In this document: positions 27,122 through 36,509 of the stretch, one piece after another
Layout of the letters: every line of letters begins with the position of its first letter
Position numbering within the stretch: position 1 is the stretch's first letter
Assembly (NCBI GenBank): GCA_039028155.1
Contig: JBCCIS010000031.1
Span: 1 to 62,637, forward strand
DNA from: Pseudomonadota bacterium
GTDB lineage: Bacteria > Pseudomonadota > Alphaproteobacteria > SP197
Reading direction: 5' to 3'
Length of the DNA stretch: 62,637 nucleotides
Notes under the pieces: model-generated
What the model was told of the DNA's origin: nothing
The model's input: the letters and a program-made list of their open reading frames with translations, nothing else
The model's database searches: none
Program-made: the position numbers and the translations under genes

Positions 27122-30100
27122 ATGGTCGAACTGTGGTCGAACTGGCTGATACCAGGTCTGGCCGGGCTGCTTTTGGGATTGGCGGCCGGCATCGGCGCGT
27201 GGCACTTGCTGCGCCGCCAGTCCGATCATGAGAGCCTTATCTCCGATGTCACGCGTAACGCCGCCACCATGCTCTGGATGGCTGACGCGGACGGCACGAC
27301 GACCTACGGCAACAACGCGTGGCGCTGCTACCTGGGCATCGCGTCCAATGAGGACCTTGAGCAGGCGTGGATCTCCGCGCTGCACCCGGACGACAAGGCG
27401 GCCTACGGCAAGGCGTGGCGCCGCGCCATGGAAGAGCATGAGCCGCTCAGCATGGAGTACCGGTTGCGCCGTCATGACGGCGTCTACTGCTGGCTCTTCG
27501 AGAGCATTCGCCAACGCTTCGATGATAGCGGCCGGTTCAATGGGTTGGTCGGTTCCAGTTTCGACATCACGCGGCGTAAGGATGCCGAGCAAGCGCTGAG
27601 AGCAAGCGAGCAGCGCTTCCGCAATCTCTTCACCTCCGCGCCTGCCGGCATCTGGCAGGAGAATTACTCGGCGACCAAGATCTTCATCGATCAGTTGCGG
27701 GCCGACGGCGTGGTGGACTTCGACGATCATTTCGATAAACACCCCGACGATCTCGACAAGGCCATCGATCTGATCGAGGTCGTCGACGTCAATCAGGCGG
27801 TCCTTGATATCTACAAGGCCGGATCGATGGATCGGCAGGCGTTCATCGAAGAGGTCGAACGGCCAGAACGGCGCATGTTTTGGCGACGGTTCCATAAACA
27901 AGAACTGGCGCGTCTCGCCGCGGGCGACAGCCGTCCTGTGGTGGACTACGAGGACCTTGCCTTTGACGGCATGCCGCTGCGCATTCGCTCCGTTTCGTTC
28001 GTCGCCGACGAGTTCAAGTCGACCTGGGAGTGCGTCACGTCCTGTGTTCTGGATGTCACGGAAAACCACCAGGCCATGGTCGAGCGTCAGGCCAGCGAAG
28101 ACCGCTACCGTTCGCTGTTCGACGAGACGCCCGTCGGCATCCTTGAAGAGGACTATTCGCTGGTGAAGCTGGCGATCGACGCCTTGGTCGAGTCGGGTGT
28201 CCACAACATCGAAGCCTACCTTCTGGAACGGCCCGACGAGGCGAAGCGCATCAGCGGCATGGCGCGCGTCGTTGCGGTGAACCAGGCGATGCTGGACATG
28301 TTCGGCGCGCCGGACCAGGAAAGCCTGGTCGCTTACCTGGACCGTCAGAAGGCAAGCTACGAATGGGCGACGCGGTATGCCCGCGAGATTGGCCACCTGT
28401 TGAACGGTCACCATCGTTATCTGACCGAGCTGCAGGAAACCGCGTTCGACGACACCACGTTCGACATCAAGTCGGTGACACTGCTGCCCGATGCCCATGC
28501 CGGCACGTGGTCGCGGGTTATTACGACGTTCGAGGATATCACCGTGCGCAAACGCACGGAGGCGGCGTTGCAGTCGAGCCAGGCGCGCTATCGCGACCTG
28601 TTCGACCAGACCCCGATCAGCATTTGGGAAGAGGACTTCTCGCTGGTCAAATCGCGCATCGACGAACTGCGCGAGTTCGGCATCACCGATATCGGTGCCT
28701 ATCTGGACGAGCATCCGGAAGTGGTCGAGGAACTCAGCGAGCTGATCCGGGTCATCGACGTCAACCAGGTGACGGTCGATCTTTATGGCGGCGTTAACGC
28801 GACCAGTGTCGTCGAGGCGGCGCGTCAGAGCGATTGGCGCATCCGCTGGGCGCCGATCCACGCCAACATGGTGTCGGTCATGGCGCGCGGCGGCACGCGT
28901 GCCGAGATCGAGGCGTTCGACCAGACGATGGAAGGCCGAGACTTTGCCGTCAGAGCGGTCAGCGTGCTGCCGGACTCCCATGCCGGTACGTGGTCGCGAG
29001 TCATTTGCGCGATCGAAGATATCAGCCGGCTGCGCGACGCCGAAGAAGGCCGGCGCCAGAGCGAGCAACGCTTCGAGCAGCTTGTGCGCATGCTGCCGGA
29101 CCCGGTCATGCTGACCGAGCAAGAGCGTGTGACCTATGTCAACAAGGCCTTTGTCGATCTAATCGGCGTCGGCGAGACCAACGACGTGATTGGCCGGCCG
29201 ATCACCGATGTCCTGGAAGTCGCGCATCAGATCGGCGTGGACACCAACGACAGCATTCGCCGGTTCCTGGACGATGCGGCAAGCGCCGCGTCGCTTGCCC
29301 AGGCACGCTTGCTGCGCCTTGATGACCAGGACGGCGAGCCGATCGATGTCGAGGTCGCCGCATCGCGCATGCCCGAAACGCACATCGCGCGCTGGGTCGT
29401 CGTTCTGCGCGACATCACCGATCGCCTGCGTCACGAAGACGAAATGCGCACGGCACGCGATGAGGCTGAATCGGCCAACCGCGCAAAGAGTGAGTTTGTC
29501 GCCAATATGAGCCACGAGCTCAGAACGCCGCTTAACGCCATTATCGGTTTCTCCGACCTGATGATGAACGAGTTGTTTGGCAAGCTGGGCGACCCCCGTT
29601 ACGCCGACTACATGGTCGACATCCACGACAGCGGCGAGCACCTGTTGGCGGTTATCAATGACATCCTGGATCTGTCGAAGGTCGAGGCCGGTCAGATGGA
29701 ACTGTCCGAGGACATCGTCGGTATCGAGGAACTGACCTATGGCGTCGCACGCCTGATGCAGGCCCGTATCGACGAGAACGGCGTCACGCTTGATGTCGAT
29801 GTGCCCGACAACTATCCGGCCCTTCTGGTCGACGGCCGCAAGATCAAGCAGGTGCTGCTGAACCTGCTTTCGAACGCGGTCAAGTTCACCTCGCAAATGG
29901 GCACCATCGTGCTGCGCGCCGAGCTGGACCCCGATGGCGAGATCCTGCTGTCGGTGATCGATGACGGCATCGGCATGACCGAAGACGAGATAACCTTGGC
30001 GCTGGAACCGTTCCGTCAGGTCGACGGATCGCTCTCGCGGCGCCACGAGGGCACGGGCCTCGGCCTGCCGTTGAGCCGTTCCCTGGTCGAGTTGCATGGC

Positions 30101-30220
30101 GGCGAACTGAAGATTGTCAGTCGCCGCGGCGAGGGTACGGCCATCACGGTGGTGCTGCCGGCATGGCGTGCGTCGACCACCGAGCCGCTGCGCGATCGGT
30201 TGTCAGCAACGATCTCCTAG
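27122..30220 (+). CDS. Multi-PAS sensor histidine kinase
   Basis: 1032-residue kinase. Order: one TM helix (about 8-28) with no periplasmic loop, a PAS domain with MLWMADADGTTTYGNNAW (about 45-155), then three tandem PAS units of about 160 residues (160-320, 324-480, 484-640). Each unit opens R-[FY]-R-x-L-F, carries [VI]-x-x-VNQ in the middle and ends with a STW or GTW strand. A further PAS (646-770) precedes HisKA with H798 in MSHELRTP, and the HATPase (about 900-1015) shows NLLSNAVKF, DDGIGM and GTGLGLPLS. No receiver domain and no response-regulator gene is adjacent. The closest AGGAG is 16 bases from the ATG, so the start is not certain. Confidence 0.92.
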   Translation: MVELWSNWLIPGLAGLLLGLAAGIGAWHLLRRQSDHESLISDVTRNAATMLWMADADGTTTYGNNAWRCYLGIASNEDLEQAWISALHPDDKAAYGKAWRRAMEEHEPLSMEYRLRRHDGVYCWLFESIRQRFDDSGRFNGLVGSSFDITRRKDAEQALRASEQRFRNLFTSAPAGIWQENYSATKIFIDQLRADGVVDFDDHFDKHPDDLDKAIDLIEVVDVNQAVLDIYKAGSMDRQAFIEEVERPERRMFWRRFHKQELARLAAGDSRPVVDYEDLAFDGMPLRIRSVSFVADEFKSTWECVTSCVLDVTENHQAMVERQASEDRYRSLFDETPVGILEEDYSLVKLAIDALVESGVHNIEAYLLERPDEAKRISGMARVVAVNQAMLDMFGAPDQESLVAYLDRQKASYEWATRYAREIGHLLNGHHRYLTELQETAFDDTTFDIKSVTLLPDAHAGTWSRVITTFEDITVRKRTEAALQSSQARYRDLFDQTPISIWEEDFSLVKSRIDELREFGITDIGAYLDEHPEVVEELSELIRVIDVNQVTVDLYGGVNATSVVEAARQSDWRIRWAPIHANMVSVMARGGTRAEIEAFDQTMEGRDFAVRAVSVLPDSHAGTWSRVICAIEDISRLRDAEEGRRQSEQRFEQLVRMLPDPVMLTEQERVTYVNKAFVDLIGVGETNDVIGRPITDVLEVAHQIGVDTNDSIRRFLDDAASAASLAQARLLRLDDQDGEPIDVEVAASRMPETHIARWVVVLRDITDRLRHEDEMRTARDEAESANRAKSEFVANMSHELRTPLNAIIGFSDLMMNELFGKLGDPRYADYMVDIHDSGEHLLAVINDILDLSKVEAGQMELSEDIVGIEELTYGVARLMQARIDENGVTLDVDVPDNYPALLVDGRKIKQVLLNLLSNAVKFTSQMGTIVLRAELDPDGEILLSVIDDGIGMTEDEITLALEPFRQVDGSLSRRHEGTGLGLPLSRSLVELHGGELKIVSRRGEGTAITVVLPAWRASTTEPLRDRLSATIS

Positions 30221-30246
30221 GCGGTCCTGGCCAGGTCACGCGCCCT

Positions 30247-30271
30247 AAGTCTTTGACTTAAGTCATTTTTT
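30247..30271 (+). terminator. Weak terminator after the histidine kinase
   Basis: AAGTC-TTT-GACTT forms a 5-bp stem, overlapped by the palindrome GACTTAAGTC, and followed by ATTTTTT. Thermodynamically weak but well placed 26 bp after the kinase stop. Confidence 0.4.
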
Positions 30272-30280
30272 CCCTCATCC

Positions 30281-30308
30281 GCGGCCTTGACGGACTTGTC
30301 AAAGCCGC
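30281..30308 (+). promoter_or_regulatory. 11-bp-arm inverted repeat upstream of gcrA
   Basis: GCGGCCTTGAC (30281-30291) pairs with GTCAAAGCCGC (30298-30308) with one mismatch and a 6-nt loop. There is no T-run after it, so an operator or processing hairpin seems likelier than a terminator. Confidence 0.4.
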
Positions 30309-30333
30309 CCTTCCGTTTCGATCGGCGAGGGGT

Positions 30334-30363
30334 TTGACGTATGAGGCCTCAGAACCATATTGA
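30334..30363 (+). promoter_or_regulatory. Candidate gcrA promoter with spacer palindrome
   Basis: TTGACG (30334-30339) is followed 17-18 bases later by ATATTGA, and the spacer contains the perfect palindrome TGAGGCCTCA (30342-30351). A second CCTCA half-site lies just past the -10. Start of gcrA is about 115 bp downstream. No GANTC site was seen in this leader. Confidence 0.4.
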
Positions 30364-30478
30364 CCTCACGAAGGCGCGCGCCCATGGTGCGCGGCCAACC
30401 GACATACCCCCGCGGCAGCGTTGGACGCCGCCCCAAAGGGCGCGATCCCGCTAATCCGCTCGCATTCGGAGACCTCTC

Positions 30479-30901
30479 ATGGCTTGGACCGACGAACAGA
30501 TTGAAGAACTTAAACGGCTTTGGAACGAGGGTTTGAGCACCGCCGAGATCGGCCGCGCGCTCAATGTCTCCAAGAACGCCGTCGTCGGCAAGTCGCATCG
30601 CCTGGGTTTGAAGCCGCGGCCGTCACCGATTGCCGGCAAGAAGGAAGAAGCTGCCGCGCCCAAGAAGAAGGCGCCGACGCCCAAGCAGGAACCCCAGCGC
30701 GTCAACGATGTTGTCGATCTGGGCCCCAACATGTGCCGGTGGCCATTCGGCGATCCAGGCGACGCGGATTTCCACTTCTGTGGCAAGCCCTGCATGCCCG
30801 GCAAACCCTATTGCGCGGAGCATTGCGCGATCGCCTATGTCAGCAAGACGAGCTCGCGGGATCGTTCGTCGTCGAACAGCTTCGCCAACCGTCCCTCCTG
30901 A
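30479..30901 (+). CDS. gcrA: GcrA cell-cycle regulator
   Basis: 140-residue GcrA, the alphaproteobacterial sigma-70 cofactor that activates promoters, often those with CcrM-methylated GANTC sites. The N-terminal helix-turn-helix is textbook: MAWTDEQIEELKRLWNEG, then STAEIGRAL and SKNAVVGKSHRLGL. A Lys/Pro/Ala-rich linker (about 50-80) leads to the C-terminal sigma-binding domain, with MCRWPFGDPGDADFHFCG and GKPYCAEHCAIAYV. ATG follows GGAG at 8 bases. Upstream of it lie a candidate promoter and hairpin; the next gene, a DMT transporter, follows after 45 bp. Confidence 0.95.
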   Translation: MAWTDEQIEELKRLWNEGLSTAEIGRALNVSKNAVVGKSHRLGLKPRPSPIAGKKEEAAAPKKKAPTPKQEPQRVNDVVDLGPNMCRWPFGDPGDADFHFCGKPCMPGKPYCAEHCAIAYVSKTSSRDRSSSNSFANRPS

Positions 30902-30946
30902 TACACTACGTGATCTGATTTCGTTTGCGCGTGACCCGTCGGTATC

Positions 30947-31819
30947 GTGCTGACCGATAACGCGCGCGCGATCGGCTTCATGCTGATCGCCAGCGGGTTC
31001 TTCACCGTGATGGAGCTGTTGGCCAAGCAGCTCATCGCGTTCGAGGATATGAGCCCGATCCAGGTGCTGTGGGTTCGTGCGGTGATCACGGTGGCGATCC
31101 TGCCGGTCATCTTCAGAACATCGCCCGCCGCGATCGTTCGAACCCGCCACCTCGGCAAACAGGCGGCGCGCTCGCTATGCCTGGTCATCGCCGGCTTGGC
31201 GTTCTTCTTCTCCCTCTACAAGGTGCCGTTGGCCGACGCGGTGACGATCGTCTTCGTCTGGCCGATGTTCGCCACCGCGATCGCCGCCGTCCTGCTGCGC
31301 GAAGCCGTCGGCATACGGCGCTGGTCGGCCTGTGCGGTGGGATTCATCGGTGCCCTCTTGATCATCCAGCCCGGCATGGAAGGCCGTCACTGGATGTACT
31401 TCCTGCCGCTGATCGACGCCGTCATGTCGGCGATCTATGTCATCCTCACGCGCATGGTCGGGCGCGACGACAGCTGGGCAACCAGCCTGTTTTACTCCGT
31501 TGCCGCGATGGCGCTTTTGGGCGCCTTCGCCATGCCCTGGGTCTGGCAATGGCCGACCCTGGACCAGTGGCTCCTGCTGCTGGGCATCAGCGCCATCGGC
31601 ATCGCCGCCCACCTCTTCCACATCCGGGCGTTTTCCATCGGCGAGGCATCGCTCCTGGCGCCGCTATCCTACACCCACATCCTGTTCACGACCGTGGCGG
31701 CGTTCGTTGTCTTCGGCACGCTGCCGGATGAGATTGCCATGATCGGCGTCGTCTTGATTGTCGGCGCCGGGCTCTACGTTTTGCATCGCGAGCACCTGCG
31801 CCGCAAGGCAGCCGACTAG
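30947..31819 (+). CDS. DMT-superfamily (EamA) transporter
   Basis: 290-residue inner-membrane protein of two EamA repeats, ten helices. The first repeat ends around LADAVTIVFVWPMFATAIAAVLLRE (the usual end-of-EamA motif) and the second around ASLLAPLSYTHILFTTVAAFVVFG. Start GTG 30947 has only a weak ribosome site; an ATG 11 codons inside is an alternative. Such carriers export amino acids, purines or metabolites; no substrate can be named. Same strand as gcrA. Confidence 0.82.
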   Translation: MLTDNARAIGFMLIASGFFTVMELLAKQLIAFEDMSPIQVLWVRAVITVAILPVIFRTSPAAIVRTRHLGKQAARSLCLVIAGLAFFFSLYKVPLADAVTIVFVWPMFATAIAAVLLREAVGIRRWSACAVGFIGALLIIQPGMEGRHWMYFLPLIDAVMSAIYVILTRMVGRDDSWATSLFYSVAAMALLGAFAMPWVWQWPTLDQWLLLLGISAIGIAAHLFHIRAFSIGEASLLAPLSYTHILFTTVAAFVVFGTLPDEIAMIGVVLIVGAGLYVLHREHLRRKAAD

Positions 31820-31840
31820 CCTTAGTCCGGCCCGATGCTG

Positions 31841-33568
31841 CTACTCAGCAGCGTCGCGACGTGACGGTGGATGGCTGATAAGCCGGTCAAGAAGATCATA
31901 GTTGTCGCGCCTGAGCGCCGTCATCAAGCGATCGATCTCCTCACCATCCTCGCCGAGGTCGCGCAGCAGGTGGGCGGCGATATGGAGACTTCCCTCCAGC
32001 GTGTCAGGCACGGCGGCGCGGGCGCCGGCGTTCTCCAGTTTGCGCGCCTGTTCTCTGTCGCGCGTCCGGGCGATGACGTGAAGGTGTGCGAAGTGTTCCC
32101 TGACAGTCTGCATGAGTCGTTCAGCCGTGCTGAGACCGTCGAGCGCAATGACCAAAGCGCGCGCGCGCTGCGCGCCGGCGGCTCCCATGACGCTGGGGCG
32201 CGTCAGGTCGCCGAAGTAGACGGGATCGCCGCGCCGGTTGCCGAGCGCCACGTTGTTGCCGTCCATGTCGACCGCGATGAACGGGATGCCGCGTTGTTTA
32301 AGCGCCGCCGCCACGGTCTGTCCGACACGGCCGTAACCGCCGATGATGACATGGTGGTCCAGTACCGCCGCGTCCTTGCGCAACGCGCGGATGCCATCGT
32401 CGGACTGTTCCATCACCAAACGCACGCCGCGATGGGAAAGCGTGATCAAGAACGGCGTCGCCGCCATGGAAAGCACGACAGCGCCGATCAGAACGTTGGT
32501 GATTTCGAGACCAACCAGGCCTTTTGATGCGGCTAGCCCTAAGATAACAAAGGCAAATTCGCCACCCTGGGCGAGATACATGCCGGTCCGGAAGGCAACC
32601 TCCATCGACATGCCGAAGAGCCGACCCAGAATGACGATGATAACCGCCTTGATGCAGATGAGGGCGACCGTCAGCGGCAGGATCAGCGTGATGTCGGCGG
32701 CCATGCCGCGCAGGTCGACGCCCATACCGACGGTGATAAAGAAAAGGCCCAGCAGAAGGCCACGGAACGGCTGGATGTCGGCGGCAATCTGATGGCGGAA
32801 CTCTGTGCCTGACATCAAGAGGCCGGCAAGGAACGCGCCGAGCGCATAGGAAAGGCCGACCAGGTCCGTCACCACGCCGGTCACCAGGATGGCGAGCAGA
32901 GTGGCCGCGACAAAGACCTCCGGGATGCCGGTCGCTGCGACCAGCCGGAACAGGCGGCGCAGCACAAACCGGCCGACGATGAAGATCGCGACCAGGGCGA
33001 CGACCGCACCTGCCGCTGCTTCGGCGAGGCTGCCGACGATATCGCGTTCGCCGGACGCGAGGAGAGGAATCAGGACAAGAATGGGAACAACCGCAAGGTC
33101 CTGCAGCAGCAGCACTGCGACACTAGCGCGCCCGGTATGGGTCGCAACCTCGTTACGCTCACTCAGAATCTGCAAGACGAACGCGGTCGACGAAAGCGCC
33201 AGGGCCCACCCGATGATGATGGCGGCATCGGGACCGGCGCCAAACATCGTAAACAGGCCGGCGAAGACGATCGTCGAGACGATGACTTGCGCCAGGCCAA
33301 GGCCAAACACGTAACGGCGCATGACCCTGAGCCGCTCGATCGAGAGCTCCAGGCCGATCATGAACAGCAGAAAGACGATACCCAGTTCGGCGAGCCAGTG
33401 GGTCGTCTCGTCAACCCGGACGATGCCGAAGACCGACGGTCCGATCAGAACGCCGGCGCCCAGATAGCCCAAGATCGGCGATACGTTGAGGCGCGAGCAC
33501 AAGGGCGCCACAAGAACGGCCGTGCCCAGGAAGAAGATGATGTCGTCGATGTAGGGAACGTCGTTCAT
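31841..33568 (-). CDS. CPA2-family cation:proton antiporter (KefB/C-like)
   Basis: 575-residue protein with an N-terminal Na+/H+-exchanger domain of about 12-13 helices (residues 1-385; GYLGAGVLIGPSVFG, LLLQDLAVVPILVLIPLL, LAQGGEFAFVILGL) and a cytoplasmic TrkA-N/RCK domain (about 400-520) with the NAD-binding VIIGGYGRVGQTVAAAL. This matches KefB/KefC/YbaL-type potassium efflux. No KefF/KefG-type ancillary oxidoreductase is adjacent. It lies 27 bp downstream of greA on the same strand, though co-transcription is only inferred. Confidence 0.88.
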   Translation of the reverse strand: MNDVPYIDDIIFFLGTAVLVAPLCSRLNVSPILGYLGAGVLIGPSVFGIVRVDETTHWLAELGIVFLLFMIGLELSIERLRVMRRYVFGLGLAQVIVSTIVFAGLFTMFGAGPDAAIIIGWALALSSTAFVLQILSERNEVATHTGRASVAVLLLQDLAVVPILVLIPLLASGERDIVGSLAEAAAGAVVALVAIFIVGRFVLRRLFRLVAATGIPEVFVAATLLAILVTGVVTDLVGLSYALGAFLAGLLMSGTEFRHQIAADIQPFRGLLLGLFFITVGMGVDLRGMAADITLILPLTVALICIKAVIIVILGRLFGMSMEVAFRTGMYLAQGGEFAFVILGLAASKGLVGLEITNVLIGAVVLSMAATPFLITLSHRGVRLVMEQSDDGIRALRKDAAVLDHHVIIGGYGRVGQTVAAALKQRGIPFIAVDMDGNNVALGNRRGDPVYFGDLTRPSVMGAAGAQRARALVIALDGLSTAERLMQTVREHFAHLHVIARTRDREQARKLENAGARAAVPDTLEGSLHIAAHLLRDLGEDGEEIDRLMTALRRDNYDLLDRLISHPPSRRDAAE

Positions 33569-33595
33569 GGCGCCGTTCCGTTGATGGCGGCAGAG

Positions 33596-34063
33596 CTAAT
33601 AGGAGATGCCGGCGATTTCCAGCTCCCTTGCGCCTTTCGGTGTTTCGAACTCCACGTCATCACCGACTGCCTTGCCCATAAGCGCCCGCGCCAGCGGGCT
33701 TTTGATCGAAATGCGGCCCTGGTCCAGATCGGATTCGTGCTCCCCAACGATCTGGTAGGTCGATTCCTTCTCGGTCTCCAGATCGACGACCGTAACATGG
33801 GCGCCAAACGCAATTGTGTCGCCCGCCTGCGCCTTGGGATCGACCACCTGGCTGTCGCCCAGGATGGCCTCGACCTGGCGAATCCGGGCCTCGATCAGGC
33901 CCTGCTTGTCCTTCGCGGCATGATACTCCGCGTTCTCCTTCAGGTCGCCATGGCCGATCGCTTCTTCAAGGGCGCGCGCGATCGCGGGTCGCTCGTCATT
34001 CTTCAGTCGCTTCAGTTCGACTTGAAGGCGCTCGAAACCCTCTTTTGTAATCGGTGCAGTCAC
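33596..34063 (-). CDS. greA: Transcription elongation factor GreA
   Basis: 155 residues, the normal GreA length. GreA inserts its coiled coil into the RNA polymerase secondary channel and stimulates cleavage of backtracked RNA. The N-terminal coiled coil carries ITKEGFERLQVELKRLKN and HGDLKENAEYHAAKD with the two acidic tip residues, and the C-terminal FKBP-like domain contains VVGEHESDLDQGRISIKSPLARAL. Start is GTG 34063, because GGAGGGAGAGGA lies just upstream; the frame stays open for 32 more codons without homology. Confidence 0.95.
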   Translation of the reverse strand: MTAPITKEGFERLQVELKRLKNDERPAIARALEEAIGHGDLKENAEYHAAKDKQGLIEARIRQVEAILGDSQVVDPKAQAGDTIAFGAHVTVVDLETEKESTYQIVGEHESDLDQGRISIKSPLARALMGKAVGDDVEFETPKGARELEIAGISY

Positions 34064-34136
34064 GATCGTCCTCTCCCTCCAGACGCCACCGCCCTCCAAC
34101 CCACCAGCAAAACTGGCACACCTCCGGCGCTGTTTG

Positions 34137-35396
34137 TCAGCCGCGCCGGAAGACGCCAACCAGTTCTAAATGATGGGACCAGAGGAACTGGTCCACTGGC
34201 CAGATTGTGTCGAGCCGGTACCCGCCGTCAACGAGAATACGCGCATCGCGACTGAAGCTTCCGGGATGGCAGGATACGGCGACCACGCATGGCACCCGGC
34301 TGGCCGCAAGCTGTTGGGATTGCTCGCGGGCACCCTGGCGCGGCGGATCGAAGACGACGGCGTCGAACCGGTCAAGCTCGGCCGCTGATAGGGGCGCGCG
34401 GGCGAGGTCGCGGCGCTCGGCAGTTATTCGGCCGGCTAGGCCCGATCGATTCGCCGCCTGAACCATGGCATCGGCCATGGCGGTCACGCCCTCGACCGCC
34501 GTCACCCGGTGTCGCTCAGCGAGCCTAAGGCCGAATGTGCCGAGGCCCGCGTAGAGATCGGCAACATGATCGGCGCCGGCGACGCAGGCCGCCACGTGAT
34601 CGGCCAGGCGCTCCTCGCCCCACAGGGTGGGCTGCACGAATGCACCGGGCGGCAGATCCACCGTGGTCTTGCCGAACGTCAGGCAGGGGTCGCGACGGCT
34701 CAGAATCGGTGTGACGCTATTGCGCTGACGCCAGACGACACGGGCGAGGTCGCCGTCGTGGGCTGCCTCGGTTATTCGCTGAAGGCCGCCAAGACCGGGC
34801 AGGGCACCGCCATGCATGACAACGTCAACACCGGTGTCGCTCTCGGTCAGCTCAAGCTCCTGGACGCCCAGATCAAGCAGCGACGGCTTCAGCCTTTCCA
34901 TGGCCTGCATCAAACGCGGCGTCAGGACCAAGCAGCCGTCGATTGGGACCACGCGGTGGCTGTGACGGGCACGAAAGCCCAGGATAGATTGCTTCGCCTT
35001 GTGTTTGGTGCCCAAGCGCGCCCGGCGCCGCGAGGCCGGCGGTGCGACTGCCAGGTCTTCCACCACCGCATCATCCAGACCGCGCCGCCCAAGCGCCTCG
35101 GTCAGCAGGCCCTGTTTCCATCGGCGGTAGAGATTGTCACTGGTGTGCTGCACGGCGCAGCCACCACAGGTTGCCGCCTGCGGGCAGGGCGTGGGACGGC
35201 GCTCTGGCGACGGTTCGATGACCTTATCGGTTGTAGCGGCATAGCCGTCACCGCGCCGTCCGGTGACATGCGCCTCGATCAGTTCTCCGGGCAGGGCGCC
35301 ATCAACATAAACGGTCGCGCCGCGCCACGGCGCCAACCCGTCGCCACGGGCCCCCAGATTTTCGATGCGCAGTGTGGCGATGTCCGTAGCCGTCAT
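34137..35396 (-). CDS. Class I SAM-dependent 23S rRNA (uracil-5-)-methyltransferase
   Basis: 419-residue RlmC/RlmD (RumA)-type enzyme making 5-methyluridine in rRNA. An N-terminal TRAM-like beta domain is followed by iron-sulfur ligands C71, C77 and C80 (PCPQAATCGGCAVQH) with a fourth Cys in PIDGCLVL. The C-terminal methyltransferase fold has DLYAGLGTFGLRLAE (SAM site), FDPPRQGA and the nucleophilic Cys in AVSCHPGSFSRDA. The CX5CX2C spacing matches RumA. Bacterial TrmFO/TrmA-type tRNA specificity is possible but less likely. Divergent from the VanB-like reductase. Confidence 0.88.
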   Translation of the reverse strand: MTATDIATLRIENLGARGDGLAPWRGATVYVDGALPGELIEAHVTGRRGDGYAATTDKVIEPSPERRPTPCPQAATCGGCAVQHTSDNLYRRWKQGLLTEALGRRGLDDAVVEDLAVAPPASRRRARLGTKHKAKQSILGFRARHSHRVVPIDGCLVLTPRLMQAMERLKPSLLDLGVQELELTESDTGVDVVMHGGALPGLGGLQRITEAAHDGDLARVVWRQRNSVTPILSRRDPCLTFGKTTVDLPPGAFVQPTLWGEERLADHVAACVAGADHVADLYAGLGTFGLRLAERHRVTAVEGVTAMADAMVQAANRSGLAGRITAERRDLARAPLSAAELDRFDAVVFDPPRQGAREQSQQLAASRVPCVVAVSCHPGSFSRDARILVDGGYRLDTIWPVDQFLWSHHLELVGVFRRG

Positions 35397-35542
35397 AGGG
35401 TTATTGCGTGCGTGTTTCGAGATCGGGCTCGCGTTGGTCAGGCGCCATGCCTATATCACGAGCCGGGCCCGAAGCCTTCAATTCGCCCATGGCGCGGTCC
35501 CCGGACCTTGTGCTAGAGCAGGCGTGATACCAGGAGTTCTCG

Positions 35543-36505
35543 ATGAGTGGCACCACCCTGACCGTCAAGGTCAACAAGATCAATCAAGAGGCGGAGGACA
35601 TCCGTTCGTTCGAGCTGGTCGATCCGGAAGACCGTCTCTTGCCCATGTTTACGGCGGGCTCGCATGTCGATGTCGAACTGCCCAACGGCCTGATTCGCCA
35701 GTACTCGCTCTCCAACGATCCGCGCGATGTCGACCGTTATGTCATCGCCGTGCTGCGCGAGGTCGAGGGCCGTGGCGGTTCCGCCAGCATGCACGACGAT
35801 GTGAAGGAAGGCGACGCGCTGACGATCACCGCGCCGCGCAACAACTTTCCGATTCACGAAAACGCCAACCACCACATTCTGCTGGCCGGCGGCATCGGCG
35901 TGACGCCACTCCTGGCCATGGCGCGCGACCTTGCCGGGCGCGGCCTGTCCTTCGAGCTCCACTACTGCACGCGGTCGCCGGAAAAGACCGCGTTCAAGGA
36001 CGCGATCGCCAGCGACGAACTGAATGCCTCGGTCACGGTGCACCACGACGGCGGCAATCCGGCGGACGGCCTCGACATCGCCGGCATGCTCAAAGAGGTG
36101 CGCCAGGGCGCCAATGTCTATTACTGCGGTCCCACCGGCTTCATGCATGCCTGTGAGCAGGCGACCGAACACTGGCCCAAGGGCACCGTGCACCGCGAGT
36201 TCTTCAATGTCGATCCCGATGTCGAGTTCGGCGACGACGATGCCTTTAAGATCATCATCGCTTCGACCGGTCAGGAACTGGACGTGCCGGCCGATAAATC
36301 GATTGTCGACGTGCTGCGCGCCAACGGCATCGAGGTCGAGACCATGTGCGAGGAGGGCATATGCGGCACGTGTGCCACGGTCTTGCTGGAAGGCGAGGCC
36401 GACCATCGTGATTTCGTGCTCGACGACGAGGAAAAAGAGCGCGGCGAATTCATCATGGTGTGCTGCAGCCGCGCCAAGAGCCCGACGCTGAAGCTGGACC
36501 TTTAG
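35543..36505 (+). CDS. VanB-like PDR oxidoreductase (FMN, NAD, 2Fe-2S)
   Basis: 320-residue phthalate-dioxygenase-reductase type protein: FMN domain (RQYSLSN near residue 52), NADH domain (GGIGVTPLLAMAR, YYCGPTGFMHA) and C-terminal plant-type ferredoxin with CEEGICGTC and the distant fourth Cys in MVCCSR. It passes electrons from NADH to a Rieske oxygenase such as vanillate or other O- or N-demethylases. No oxygenase component is nearby, so it is an orphan reductase. ATG follows AGGAG. Ends 4 bp before the convergent SDR gene. Confidence 0.88.
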   Translation: MSGTTLTVKVNKINQEAEDIRSFELVDPEDRLLPMFTAGSHVDVELPNGLIRQYSLSNDPRDVDRYVIAVLREVEGRGGSASMHDDVKEGDALTITAPRNNFPIHENANHHILLAGGIGVTPLLAMARDLAGRGLSFELHYCTRSPEKTAFKDAIASDELNASVTVHHDGGNPADGLDIAGMLKEVRQGANVYYCGPTGFMHACEQATEHWPKGTVHREFFNVDPDVEFGDDDAFKIIIASTGQELDVPADKSIVDVLRANGIEVETMCEEGICGTCATVLLEGEADHRDFVLDDEEKERGEFIMVCCSRAKSPTLKLDL

Positions 36506-36509
36506 CGCC

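Noticed and set aside
26966-29122. 718-codon open frame on the minus strand opposite the kinase gene
   Set aside because: It is antisense to the histidine kinase, lacks any recognisable domain and has a composition typical of high-GC shadow frames.
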